Source of the DNA: Muscardinus avellanarius
Lineage: Eukaryota > Chordata > Mammalia > Rodentia > Gliridae
Length of the DNA stretch: 64,000 nucleotides
NCBI GenBank assembly: GCA_963383645.1
Contig: OY726565.1
Coordinates: forward strand, 37,802,124-37,866,123
Direction of reading: 5' to 3'
Part shown: positions 1-9,613 of the stretch, piece after piece
Numbering within the stretch: position 1 is the first letter of the stretch
Layout: the number at the start of each line of letters is the position of its first letter
Made by a program: the position numbers and the translations under genes
Notes under the pieces: generated by a model
The model's input: only the letters and a program-made list of their open reading frames with translations
Databases searched by the model: none
Told to the model about the DNA's origin: nothing

Positions 1-203
1 GGCCGGGCGTGGTGGCGCACGCCTGTAATCTCAGCATTCAGGAGGCTGAGATCGGAGGATCGCGGTTCGTGGACAGCCTCAGCTACTTAGTGAGACCCTC
101 CGCAACTTGGTGAGACCCTGTTTCAAAATAAAGAATAAAAAATAGGGCAGGGGCTGTAGCTTGGAGGTCGAATGACCCTGGGTTCCATCCCCAGACACAT
201 GCA
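1..203 (+). repeat. B1-dID SINE, group A
   Basis: Complete head (ggccgggcgtggtggcgcac) starting at the window edge, linker caaaataaagaataaaaaat, and ID end with ccatccccagac. Any 5' flank is cut off. Confidence 0.95.
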
Positions 204-375
204 CACACCCCCTCAATGATGGCTCAAAATTGGATCTGCTAATTAAAAGCATTGACGAGCAAAAGATTATCAGTGTGTTCTGTATAGATTCGGTCATCAG
301 GAAATCCCATCTATTGAAGAAATGTCTGAAATTGGAATTGAGAGAAATAATAGCAGCCACCTTTAAAAATCTTTT

Positions 376-548
376 TGCCGCTGGAACAGTGGCCCACGCC
401 TAAAGTCGCAGTGCTTGGGAGACTGTGACTAGAGGATCACAGATTTGAGGCCAGCAATTTAGAGAAGCCCTGTTTCAGAATAAAAAGTAAAAAGGGCTGG
501 GGTGTAGTTCAGAGAGAGAATGCCCCTTAGTTCAATCCTCAATAACAC
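376..548 (+). repeat. B1-dID SINE, group C, decayed
   Basis: Head mutated to ctggaacagtggcccacgcc; ID end gtgtagttcagagagagaat and ttcaatcctcaataacac. Its tail runs into the next microsatellite. Confidence 0.8.
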
Positions 549-621
549 ATATACACACACAAACATATATACATACACACACATATATATAAATATATTT
601 ATTTATTTATTTATTTTTATT

Positions 622-664
<43 letters not shown>

Positions 665-669
665 TTTTT
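549..669. repeat. (CATA)n / (TTTA)n microsatellite
   Basis: CACA/ATAT-rich stretch followed by about 70 bp of TTTA units, with one interruption near 620. It joins the tails of two oppositely oriented SINEs. Confidence 0.95.
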
Positions 670-1073
670 GCGGTACTGGAAATGGAGCCCAGGGGCATTC
701 TAACTCCCAGATACACCCTACTTTTTTTATTTAAAAAATTTTATTTTTGGTGGTACTGGGGTTCCTGGAAACCCTTCTACCTCCAGGCTACACTCCCAGA
801 CACCTATATTTTATATTTTTCTTTGGAAACAGGGTCTCTTAAACCAGCAAGGCTGGCTTCGAACCTGAGTGATTTTCCTGTCTCAGCCTCCCCAGCGCGG
901 GGATTACAAGTGTGTGCCACCACGCCCGGCCCTTTTTTATTCTTTATTTTGAAACAAGGTCTCACTAAGTTATAGAAGGCCTCACTAAGTAGCTGAGGCT
1001 GTCTGCAAACTGAGATACTCTTGTCTCAGCCTCCCAAATGCTGGGATTATGAGCGTGCGCCACCACGCCCAGC
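666..1073 (-). repeat. B1-dID SINE, group A, split by a group B SINE
   Basis: ID end at 666-730, B1 body resuming at 931 (ttctttattttgaaacaagg) and ending in gccaccacgcccagc. The split is in the A-rich linker. Confidence 0.85.
745..930 (-). repeat. B1-dID SINE, group B, nested
   Basis: Shows the group B ID end (ggggttcctggaaacccttc) and the B body, ending gccaccacgcccggc. Inserted in the linker of the surrounding group A copy. Confidence 0.9.
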
Positions 1074-1441
1074 TTTACACACATGTGTTTTGCCTTACAA
1101 CTTAAAATCACCTTTGCCTGCATTTTCTAATAAGAAGAAAATACATTGGACTTCATGGAATCCTGTTAAGATGTCTTGAGTTGAATCCATCATTTCAGTT
1201 AGGGGTATTCCATATAGCTCTTTGTAATTACTGTTTATGGAAGACAGAATGGCTAATCAAAGATACCCACATCTTAATCCTTGGCTCCCATAAGTACGTT
1301 ATATATCAGGACAAAAGAGACTTTGCAGATGTAATTAAAGTTATGCATGTAAAATCAGGAGATAATACTGGATCAACCAGGGTGACCCAAGCTTATACTG
1401 GGTATCTTTAAAAGCAGAGAATATTCTAAAACTGAAGCTAA

Positions 1442-1685
1442 ACCGGGCGTGGTGGGACACGCTTGTAATCCCGTCCCGAGCTTGGGAGGCGGAGACAGGA
1501 GGATCACGCAGGTTCGAAGCCAGGCGCGCTGGCTTAAGAGACCCTGTTTCCAAAAAGAAAAAAGTATAAAATAGGTCTGGGAGAGTAGCCTGGAGGTAGA
1601 AGGGCTTCCAGGAACCCCAGTACCAAAAACAAAAAAACAAAAAACCCACAACCCCAAACCCCCCAAAAAAACAAAAACTGAAGGT
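1442..1685 (+). repeat. B1-dID SINE, group B
   Basis: ctggcttaagagaccctg body and gcttccaggaaccccagtac end with an A-rich tail to 1685. Inserted in the MaLR LTR. Confidence 0.9.
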
Positions 1686-2005
1686 AAGAGAGTTGTGGCA
1701 AGAGGAGAAGTCAGAGACAGCCAGAGGAGGATTCAGTGCACTGTTGCTGGCAATGAGATGCAGGGGTCCAGGTGTGTGAATCCAGGAGAGGCCTTTAGGG
1801 GCGAGGGCTGCCTGGCTGGCACCAAGCAAAGAATCAAAGCCCTGGGGCTGCCAGAACAGAATTCTGCTTTCCTGCAGCCTTCAGGAAGAGAAGCAGACTT
1901 GCAATACCTCGATTTCATCCTTGTGAGACTGAACAGACCAACTAACGGAGGCACACTGCCCCTGAACTTCTGATTTGCAGAGATCGCAAAATAATAAATA
2001 GATAT

Positions 2006-2210
2006 GTGTTTTTTGTTTTTTTGTTTTGGTGGTACTGGGGTTCCTGGAAGCCCTTCTACCTCCGGGCTACACTCCCAGACCTATTTTTACATTTTCATTT
2101 GGAAACAGGGTCTCCTAAGCCAGCGTGCGCGGCTGGCTTCGAACCTGCGCGATCCTCCTGTCTCTGCCTCCCAAGCGCGGGGATTACAAGCGTGCGCCAC
2201 CATGCCCGGC
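2006..2210 (-). repeat. B1-dID SINE, group B
   Basis: Starts at a T-rich tail, ggtggtactggggttcctgg, and ends caccatgcccggc. Flanked on both sides by 'aaatagatatgt', a clear target duplication inside the MaLR LTR. Confidence 0.93.
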
Positions 2211-2422
2211 TAAATAGATATGTTTTGAGGGGGGAAGTTTATGGTCATTCGTCACGGCAGCATAGACACTCACACAAGGGTTTCCGCCATTGTTCCCATC
2301 TTCGTTACTGTCACCACCACTGCCAGGATTTATCGTGAATTTACCTCACATGTGACAGGACACCAGGACCTTCAGCCCTTCAGAACTTGGCTGTTCTCCT
2401 CTTGAGAATTTTACTTGTCCAA

Positions 2423-2625
2423 GCCAGGTGTGGTGGCGCACGCTTGTAATCCCAGTACTTGGGAGGCTGAGACAGGAGGATCACAGTTCACAGACAGCCT
2501 CAGCTACTTAGTGAGGCCCTCCACAACTTAGTGAGACCCTGTTTCAAAATGAAGAATTAAAAAATAGGGCTGGGGTGTAGCTCAGAGGTAGAATGCCCCT
2601 GGGTTCCATCCCCAGTAATGCGAAA
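2423..2625 (+). repeat. B1-dID SINE, group A
   Basis: Full length with ccatccccagtaatgcg end and short A tail. Confidence 0.93.
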
Positions 2626-2644
2626 AAAAGTTTAATATTAGTAT

Positions 2645-2712
2645 TAAATAAAATAGGGCTGGAGTATCGCTCAGAGGTAGAATGCCCTTTGGTTCAATCC
2701 CCAGTACCACAA
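2645..2712 (+). repeat. Extra ID unit after a SINE
   Basis: A lone ID part (gggctggagtatcgctcaga ... caatccccagtaccac) follows the preceding SINE after an A/T-rich spacer. It is either a 5'-truncated SINE insertion in the tail or a duplicated ID end. Confidence 0.75.
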
Positions 2713-2835
2713 AAATAAAATAAGTAAATGCTTTCTCAAAGGTGAGCAACCTTTGTCAATATATAGATTAAAAAACCAGTTACACACAAAAAAAAGACGG
2801 CTTCATCATCTGCAGCCTTGCCTCAGTGGGAATTA

Positions 2836-2985
2836 TGGTGCAGTTCTTTTCTTTTCTTTTTGGGATTGAGGATTGAACCCAGGGGTATTCTACCCTCGAG
2901 CTACATCTCCATCTCTGTTTTTTGTTATGAAACAGATTCTCACTAAGTTGCTGAGGCTGGCCTTAAATGTGTGATTCTCCTGAGT
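2836..2985 (-). repeat. B1-dID SINE, group C, truncated
   Basis: ID end ggattgaacccaggggtatt and part of the B1 body; stops at gattctcctgag. Confidence 0.8.
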
Positions 2986-3041
2986 AAAAATGGAAACACA
3001 CCAACATGTTGTCATAAATACAAATTGAATCGTTTTTCCTA

Positions 3042-3205
3042 TTTTTTTTTTTTTTAACTAGGAGTTAAACCCAGGGGCATTCCACCGCCAAGCTGCATTC
3101 CCAGTCCTTTTGAATTTTTTATTTTGAAACAGGGTCTCACTAAGTTGCTGAGCCTGGCCTTGAGCCTGTGATCCTCCTATCTCAGCCTCTCAAGCACTAG
3201 GATTA
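3042..3205 (-). repeat. B1-dID SINE, group C
   Basis: Poly-T, gagttaaacccaggggcatt, body to ctcaagcactaggatta; the terminal head bases are missing. Confidence 0.82.
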
Positions 3206-3263
3206 ATATAAAACAAATTCCTCCTTTTTTTCTGTAAAGTATCTGACAAGTTGTCAGATGCCC

Positions 3264-3340
3264 TGGGCAGTACTGGGGATCAAGTAAGGGCCTCGTGTGT
3301 GTTGGGTAAGCACGTTACCACTGAGCTACATCCCTAGGCC
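3264..3340 (-). repeat. Free ID element
   Basis: Read on the - strand: ggatgtagctcagtggtaac ... cttgatccccagtactgcc, the stand-alone alanine-tRNA-like ID form with both tRNA boxes and no B1 head. Confidence 0.8.
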
Positions 3341-3727
3341 CTGCATGTTTTGCTAAGGGTACACTATGAAGATCTTGACAGACAACTAGCCGCTGATTTT
3401 TAATGTCCTACACAAATTTAAGATCACCTTGGCTTGGAAAGTAAATCTCTGGTCTATAAGCTCAGTATTGGAGAGTCCTGCTCTTTCCTCTTCAGGCGGT
3501 CACTGGGCTCTCAGGGCACTCCCTACCCCAGCACCACACGGTTTCTTGTGTGACCTCAGCCTCATCCAGAGTTCTTCTGAGAGTTGAAAAATCAGTTCTT
3601 GGCTCAAATGAACACAGACGGTGAGCTATAGTTTTGCCTGAAAATGCTTCCTGCCACTGAAAACCAAGGAAGAAGACAAATGTATAATGTTACTGATTTT
3701 CAGAGAATTAATTAAAAAAAATTTTTT
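3341..3727. other. Unique intronic stretch
   Basis: No repeat, long frame or RNA recognised. Contains ordinary mixed-composition sequence up to the poly-T of the next SINE. Confidence 0.5.
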
Positions 3728-3750
3728 TTTGCGATATTGGTGATGGAACC

Positions 3751-4074
3751 TGATAAGTAAAATAAAAAATTAAATGCGAGTAAAATAAAAATAAGTGAGT
3801 ACGGCGGAGTGTGAAAAACACGAGAGAGGTCCGGTACACATGGCATGTAAAGTTTTAATGGCACGGCTCTCCCGGGGATCAGGGCAAGGCACCGTGGGGC
3901 CCGCGTGCCTGTCCGAAGCTAGAGGACGCGGGCTCTCCTTTTAAAGGCATGCATCTCGCGAGATGGGGGTTTTACTCGTGGGAACGCCCAATTCTCGCGG
4001 GGGTTTCAGCCCCTCCCTTGCCCTGCAGAGGTCATGTGACACAAAGTCACATGAGTGCAGGACCCAACTTAACA
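3751..4074 (-). repeat. 3' LTR of the non-autonomous element
   Basis: 324 bp, aligned without gaps to the 5' LTR with four mismatches (3840, 3894, 3906, 3997), all transitions at CpG positions. TATA-like box at 3938-3946 and ATTAAA at 3854-3859, both on the - strand. Confidence 0.9.
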
Positions 4075-5734
4075 TTCCGGCCTTTTGATGGTAGGGATAA
4101 TGGATGACGATTGGACCCTCTAGCTTCTTCCTGCTGTCAAGGGGCGTCGTCAGGGGTCCCAGGCCGGGAGGAGTCGGGAGTCCAGTCCCCCAGAAGGGGG
4201 TGCAGGTGGGTGCATAGCTGCAGTGCGAATTGGAGGTTACCCTGGACAGCTTAGTGATGTGCGCTTGAGGAGGCTTGAACAGGCAAGGGCTATTAAAGAA
4301 AAAAAACAAATCATGAGATTGAGCAGGCGACCAAAAAGGAGACTGGTTTACTCAGTACCTGGAGAGCTACCCTGAGCTGGCAAAGAGGATGGAGGTTGAG
4401 GGATCCAGGAGCCAGGCTGAGTAGGGCCAGAGGCGGGGCCTGGTCTGGAAAGGTGCTCCCCCTGTGTTGAGGCACCTGCGGCTCATCCTTTTCCAAGGGC
4501 ACTGTTCCAGTGGTCCTCCTGGCCACACGCCGGGCACAGTCTGATTGGTGGGCGTGGCTTCGCCCCACTTCAGGCAGGCTCCTGGAGGTAGTCGTCATTG
4601 CAGTCCTCCACACCTAGGTGGCGCTCCAGGGGGCTGAGCCGCCACCGCCAGCCGAAGGGCAGCTACCAGGGATCTGCTTTTTGGCAAAGTCAAGAGTGTA
4701 CGCTCCATCTCCGCCTGTTTCTCTCTGGAATTAAAACTTAGATGCTATGTTAAGGTTCTGTCAGCTGTGACGGACCTATACTCACAAAGAACACGTCCCG
4801 AGACAGGTGTCCAGCAAGAATGGCAACGCGGACTCCGCACGGGCAGACAGAGAGTGTCGCCCCAGCCCCGGCCTGTCGTTTCCCGCAGCACCTAGGGCGC
4901 GCCCGAGCGGGCTGCCCAGCAAAATTGCAGTCTGGCGCGGGCCAAGATGGCGACTGTGACATCACCAGGCAGCGACTATGAGCCATCACAAAATGGCAGC
5001 TGGCGGGAAAATAAATGGAAGCTGATGGGGGAGAGCATTTGGAGGGATACCAGACCACTTAGAAAAGTTCCTAACTGTTCCTGGGCCACCGCAACCTATT
5101 TCCCAACTCGTATCAAGGCAGACAGGCTCTCAGGGCATCTGCTAGTATAAAGGTTCGACTCCCCATAATTGGTTCGCGGGTGGAAACGAAGAACAGGAAA
5201 TGGGCGTCCCCGATTTCCCTGCTCAATCGTTCGGAAACGGAGGTTAAGAGATAGGGAAGAACGTCTTCATTCCTTCTCAAAAGCGGAGGATGACCTGGTC
5301 ATCCGCAGCGTGGTCCCAGTGGACCATGGGACAATGGGTCACCAAGCGCTTGGATTTTAAGGTCCCAGTGGACCGGAAGACCCAAGTCTGGAACCCGCTA
5401 ACCAAGGGAAGGAGGCAGTTTACCGGAGTATAGTGATGTCGGCCAGCGCTGGCTGTGACAGAAGCGCTGAGAAGCTGCTGGGGGCGTGGTGGAGCCAGGG
5501 CGCGCGGATGCCGGTGGCTGGTGTGGACGGCACTGGCGGCTGGCGGGATCAGTGGGGGCGCGCAGGCGGCGTGGCTTGCCGGGCCCGCGGCGTGGAGACA
5601 AAATGGCTTCCAGGCACGCGCCAGACGCTGAGGCTGGGCCCCGAGGAGCACCGCCAGTGAGCCTGGCTCGGGGCGGGTGGGGCAAACTGGCCAGAGGTCC
5701 CGGCGGTGACTGGAGAACCAAGCTGGAACGGTGC

Positions 5735-5803
5735 TTTAGGAGGTCCAAGCGGCAGGCAGAGGTCCTGGCCCGCGCAGGCGGTTGGCAGGCAGAGCAAGTG
5801 CCA
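5735..5803 (-). repeat. Dispersed internal repeat, copy 1
   Basis: aggaggtccaagcggcaggc agaggtcctggcccg recurs at 6532-6600 with a few changes, so the leader of the LTR element grew partly by segmental duplication. Confidence 0.8.
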
Positions 5804-5885
5804 AGCTGCTTGGCTCGGGCCAGAAAGATGGCCGCTGACTCCTAGGATTGGTTAGGAGTGGAAAGTGGGAGGGATTAAAGATTGT

Positions 5886-6149
5886 GAGGCCTCCAGTGAG
5901 GCCATGAGGTGGGAGGGGTTAAAGATGGCGAGGCCTCCAGTGAGGCCATGAGGTGGGAGGGGTTAAGGATGGCGAGGCCTCCAGTGAGGCCATGAGGTGG
6001 GAGGGGTTAAGGATGGCGAGGCCTCCAGTGAGGCCATGAGGTGGGAGGGGTTAAGGATGGCGAGGCCTCCAGTGAGGCCATGAGGTGGGAGGGGTTAAGG
6101 ATGGCGAGGCCTCCAGTGAGGCCATGAGGTGGGAGGGGTTAAAGATGGT
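5886..6149 (-). repeat. 44-bp tandem array (6 units)
   Basis: Units start at 5886, 5930, 5974, 6018, 6062 and 6106, each gaggcctccagtgaggccat then gaggtgggaggggttaagga tggc, nearly identical. A degraded copy seems to precede at about 5843-5885. Each carries gatggc next to an inverted GAGGCCT/AGTGAGGCC motif. Confidence 0.92.
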
Positions 6150-6531
6150 GGGGCCAAGATGGCGGCCCCCCAGTGATTCCACGTGTCCAAGATGGCGGGC
6201 CAAAGCTGGCGACCCCCCCCCCCAGTAATTCCATGTGGCTGCTTACCGGAATGGCCAGGCCCAGGCAGCAGGGGTGGGCAGGCACAGGGTGAAGGGCGCC
6301 AGGGCGCGAGTCCGAGTGGAGGAACCAGCTGGAGCGCGGGCTGGACTTGGCGGGCTGGGGGCTGTTTAGCAGAGTGGCGGCCACCTAGATGGAGGAGGCA
6401 GGCGGCCCCGGCAGGCGGGTCTAAGCAACGCCAGGCGCGGAGAAGACATAGGCGCGCGGTGTGGCGCAGTCCGCGGGCAGCGCGGTCCCATTCCAGCGGC
6501 GGGCGGCGTGGGCAGGCGGGAATGGCGGTTT

Positions 6532-6600
6532 TAGGAGGTCCAAGCGGCAGGCAGAGGTCCTGGCCCGTGCAGGAGGTCAGCAAGTAGAACAGGTGCCAGC
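6532..6600 (-). repeat. Dispersed internal repeat, copy 2
   Basis: Second copy of the block at 5735-5803; the neighbouring gagcctggct...cgggcgggtgg block also recurs (5659, 6610) but in a different order, showing shuffling. Confidence 0.8.
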
Positions 6601-6744
6601 ATCACCCAAGGAGCCTGGCTCCGGGCGGGTGGAACTAGCAGCCTGGCGGCCGGTGGAGCCTGCACGCCCCGGCGGTGGTGGCCGCGGCCGCGGTGGCAGT
6701 GGAAGATGGCCGCCGGCGCTCCGGAAGAGAGCACGTGGGCGGGA

Positions 6745-7087
6745 AAAGATGGCCACTGGCTCTCAGCAGAGCTTGGGGCCAGAAAGATGGCCACCGGCTC
6801 TCAGCAGAGCGTGGGGCCGGAAAGATGGCCACCGGCTCTCAGCAGAGCGCAGGGCCGAAAAGATGGCCACGAGCTCTCAGCAGAGCTCGGGGCTGGAAAG
6901 ATGGCTGCGGACTCTCAGCAGAGCCTGGGGTGGGAAGAAGGCCGCCGGCTCTCAGCAGAGCACGGGGCCGAAAAGATGGCCGCGAGCTCTCAGCAGAGCT
7001 CGGGGCTGGAAAGATGGCCGCGGACTCTCAGCAGAGCCCAGGGCAGGAAGAAGGCCGCCGGCTCTCCTGGAGAGCGCGGGGCTGGGG
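6745..7087 (-). repeat. 38-bp tandem array in the element leader (9 units)
   Basis: Units start at 6745, 6783, 6821, 6859, 6897, 6935, 6972, 7010 and 7048, 38 bp apart (one is 37). Each has aaagatggcc (or aagaaggcc) followed by ctctcagcagagc. The core GCTCT-CAGC-AGAGC is a small hairpin; in two units (near 6871 and 6984) it extends to GAGCTCT/AGAGCTC. Because 38 is not a multiple of 3 and the unit has no stop, all three + frames are open across it; these are artefacts. Confidence 0.9.
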
Positions 7088-7290
7088 AAGAAGGCTTACG
7101 GTCCGGGCAGGCACGGGGCAGCAGCGGCGGCAGTGGTGGGAGCAACGCCTGCAAGCGGAGCGCTGGTGTGGGACCTCACAGTCGAGCTGCTGGCGGGTCA
7201 GAGAGTCCAGGGCTCAAAAAGAGAGTAAAAATAAAAAGAGAAAACAGAAAAAAAAAAAAAGGAAAAAAATGGGGAGGGACCCAAGAGTTC

Positions 7291-7306
7291 TCCCGGTTCG
7301 GCACCA
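7291..7306 (-). other. Primer-binding site, tRNA-Phe-like
   Basis: TGGTGCCGAACCGGGA begins two bases after the 5' LTR. The tRNA-Phe complement would be TGGTGCCGAAACCCGGGA, so two internal bases are missing. Another tRNA is possible but I know no better match. Confidence 0.65.
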
Positions 7307-7308
7307 AA

Positions 7309-7632
7309 TGATAAGTAAAATAAAAAATTAAATGCGAGTAAAATAAAAATAAGTGAGTACGGCGGAGTGTGAAAAACACGAGAGAGGTCCGGTACACGTG
7401 GCATGTAAAGTTTTAATGGCACGGCTCTCCCGGGGATCAGGGCAAGGCACCATGGGGCCCGCGCGCCTGTCCGAAGCTAGAGGACGCGGGCTCTCCTTTT
7501 AAAGGCATGCATCTCGCGAGATGGGGGTTTTACTCGTGGGAACGCCCAATTCTCACGGGGGTTTCAGCCCCTCCCTTGCCCTGCAGAGGTCATGTGACAC
7601 AAAGTCACATGAGTGCAGGACCCAACTTAACA
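7309..7632 (-). repeat. 5' LTR of the non-autonomous element
   Basis: 324 bp. In sense order (- strand): an inverted repeat CATGTGAC/GTCACATG at 7591-7611, palindrome TCTCGCGAGA at 7512-7521, a TTTAAAAGG TATA-like box about 15 bp further on, and ATTAAA (7412-7417) as polyadenylation signal. This order of promoter then poly(A) signal is the usual LTR layout. Confidence 0.9.
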
Positions 7633-7816
7633 GAACCCAGGGGCATTTTATCTCTGAGCTACACGCCCAGCCCTATTTTTTTATTCTTTATTTTGAAACA
7701 GGGTCTCACTGAGTTGCAAAGGGCTTCACTAAGTAGCTGAAGCTATCCATGAACCGCAATCCTCCTGTCTCAGCCTCCCGAATGCTGGGATTATAAGCGT
7801 GTGCCACCACGCCCAG

Positions 7817-8754
7817 CGAGAATTAAGTTTTATCACTAGTTTTCCTTGAAGAAAAATAGAATTACTTAAAAAACATAAAAACATTTTTTAATGTTTATGA
7901 CCATTTTTTTTTCTTTTTTCTCCAAGCTAAAAATCAAACCTTGTTTTCACTAAAATTATGTTTAGGCTCTTAATACCACTCGAGTTTATAGACTTGTTCA
8001 TACCAACCTTGTACCTCAATGACTGATGTTTTTGGTTTTGTCTAAACAACTCTGAATAATATGCTACTTTTTTGGAGGCAAGTTGTCTCTTCCCTGAGGT
8101 TTAATGACTTCATTTGATATAACACCAGTGTTAACCAAGAAAATGGATATCCAATATTAAAAAAGCAAAAGGGAGGGTCTTTTAAGTGAGTAGTAGGCAG
8201 ACTCTTGGCATTTAATTTTCAGAAGCAACCATCTCAATTGGCCAGTCCAGAAAATGTGCCACATCGGGTATAAAGAATCTGACTTCCTAAATCATAGAAC
8301 TGGTAGGACATTGTGCACCTGGTTTACATTTGCTGGGAAACATCATCTTTGGCTCAAGGGCAATAAAAGATTCATCTTCCCGGGTGACACTGGGGCAAAG
8401 CAAGGTTTAGTCTCTTTTTATTGCCAGGGAAAGATTGATGGTTATGGGAAGAAACTATGCAAAAGTTGGCAGTTCCAGCTTCCTTTGAGCTTTCAGGCTT
8501 GTTCAAGAGAAAATCAAGGAGTGAGAACCCAGGTAAACGAAGTATTTACCGCTAAGGAAGCCACCGTGAATTTGAAACCACCAAGATGCATAGCACAGAG
8601 AACACGCCATTGCACACAGCCACAGTTTCGGTGAACGACTGAAATGGAGGGTAGCGCATTTAAGTTTGGGCCTAAACACACAAGGGGGAGGGAGATCTTA
8701 CTAAGATGAGTAGTGGTTATATTAATTTCTTCAGTTAATAAGAAACACAATTAT
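7817..8754. other. Unique intronic stretch
   Basis: No repeat recognised. An open frame at 8254-8634 (126 codons, +) has no recognisable domain and ordinary intronic composition, so it is not called as a gene. Confidence 0.5.
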
Positions 8755-8957
8755 AGCTGGGCATGGTGACACATGCTTGCAATACCAGTACTTAGGAGGC
8801 TGAGACAGGAGGATTGCCAGTTCGAAGCCAGCCTCAGCTACTTAGTGAGGCCCTCTGCAACTTAGTGAGACCCTATTTCATAACAAAGAAGAAAGAATAG
8901 GGCTGGAGGTATAGCTCAGAGGTAAAATGACCCTGGGTTCCATCCCCAGACCTGCCA
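8755..8957 (+). repeat. B1-dID SINE, group A (early form)
   Basis: Head gctgggcatggtgacacatg, box cagttcgaagccagcctcag, ID end ggttccatccccagacctgc; tail is a GAAA/GGAA microsatellite to 9008. Confidence 0.92.
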
Positions 8958-8967
8958 AAAAAAACAA

Positions 8968-9008
8968 GAAGGAAAGAAAGAAAGAAGAAAGGAAGGAAGG
9001 AAGGAAGA
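8968..9008. repeat. (GAAA)n(GGAA)n SINE tail
   Basis: Simple repeat grown from the SINE A-tail. Confidence 0.9.
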
Positions 9009-9234
9009 TAATTATGACACTGTAGAGGATTTGGGCTTTGCCTCATTTAGTGTAAAAGTTCTTCATATTTTATGATTGTGGCTGCAGACACTATCTCCAT
9101 AGTGGTTGGTAGAAAAGACATCTTTATAAAAAGAAGGATTAGAATAGTGACTAGAATAAGGGAGGGATTTGTTCTCATAAGAATCTGTATCAGTAGCTTT
9201 AGACAGAAACATTTTTGTAATTTAAAAAAACGAT

Positions 9235-9440
9235 GCCGGGCGTGGGGGCGCACGCTTGTAATCCCCGCGCTTGGGAGGCGGAGACAGGAGGATCGCGCAG
9301 GTTCGAAGCCAGCCGCGCGCGCTGGCTTAGGAGACCCTGTTTCCAAATAAAAATGTAAAAATAGGTCTGGGAGTGTAGCCCGGAGGTAGAAGGGCTTCCA
9401 GGAACCCCAGTACCACAAAAAAAAAAAAAAAAAAAAAAAA
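9235..9440 (+). repeat. B1-dID SINE, group B
   Basis: Near-consensus head gccgggcgtgggggcgcacg, body cgcgctggcttaggagaccc, end cttccaggaaccccagtacc, then A-tail. Confidence 0.95.
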
Positions 9441-9613
9441 CACCAAACCAAACCAAACCAAACAAAACACAAAAAAACGAGTAGCCAGGTGTGGTGACAC
9501 AGGCTTGTAATCCCAGCATTGGGGGGGCTGAGACAGGAGGGTTGCAGTTTGAGGACAACCTCAGCTACTTAGTTACTTAGTGAGGCCCTTTGCAACTCAG
9601 TGAGACCCTGTTT

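Larger units (their letters stand above)
1228..2275 (+). repeat. Ancient MaLR-type LTR, split by two SINEs
   Basis: Three pieces (1228-1440, 1686-2005, 2214-2275) read in order as an old mammalian LTR: cttaatccttggctcccata, gactttgcagatgtaattaa, later gcaatacctcgatttcatcc, the aataataaat polyadenylation region, and the terminal gtcattcgtcacggcagcat. It most resembles MLT1-like MaLR LTRs. The frames inside it are not genes. Confidence 0.6.
3751..7632 (-). mobile_element. Young non-autonomous LTR retrotransposon (ERV-like)
   Basis: Two 324-bp direct repeats bound by TG...CA are flanked by the 5-bp duplication GAACC (3746-3750, 7633-7637). On the - strand, the 5' LTR (7309-7632) is followed two bases later by TGGTGCCGAACCGGGA, close to the tRNA-Phe primer site used by IAP-type (class II) elements but two bases shorter. 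A short purine tract (aaaaggccggaa) precedes the 3' LTR. The 3234-bp interior is very GC-rich, has two tandem arrays, and its longest sense frames are only about 100-125 codons with no resemblance to gag, protease, polymerase or env. The element therefore depends on proteins made elsewhere. The 1.2% LTR divergence indicates a recent insertion. Confidence 0.9.
3728..7816 (-). repeat. B1-dID SINE, group A, interrupted by an LTR element
   Basis: The ID end starts at 3728 (gcgatattggtgatggaacc), is broken at 3750, and resumes at 7633 with gaacccaggggcattttatc, ending gccaccacgcccagc. The break contains the complete LTR retrotransposon with a GAACC duplication. Confidence 0.92.

Noticed and set aside
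3941..5748. Minus-strand frames of 100-124 codons inside the LTR element as possible gag or env remnants
   Set aside because: No zinc knuckle, protease DTG, polymerase YxDD or envelope features; one even runs into the LTR.
6461..7331. Three overlapping + strand open frames of 201-255 codons rich in repeated SAE/ALS motifs
   Set aside because: They are the stop-free 38-bp array read in all three frames, antisense to the LTR element; repeat phase, not selection, keeps them open.
8254..8634. 126-codon frame in unique sequence
   Set aside because: No recognisable domain, no repeat match and no codon bias visible; length is within chance for intronic DNA.
9047..9558. Recurring peptide WYWGSWKPFYLRATLPDLF... 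in about fifteen frames across the window
   Set aside because: Antisense translation of group B SINEs; the frame is open only because young copies are alike.
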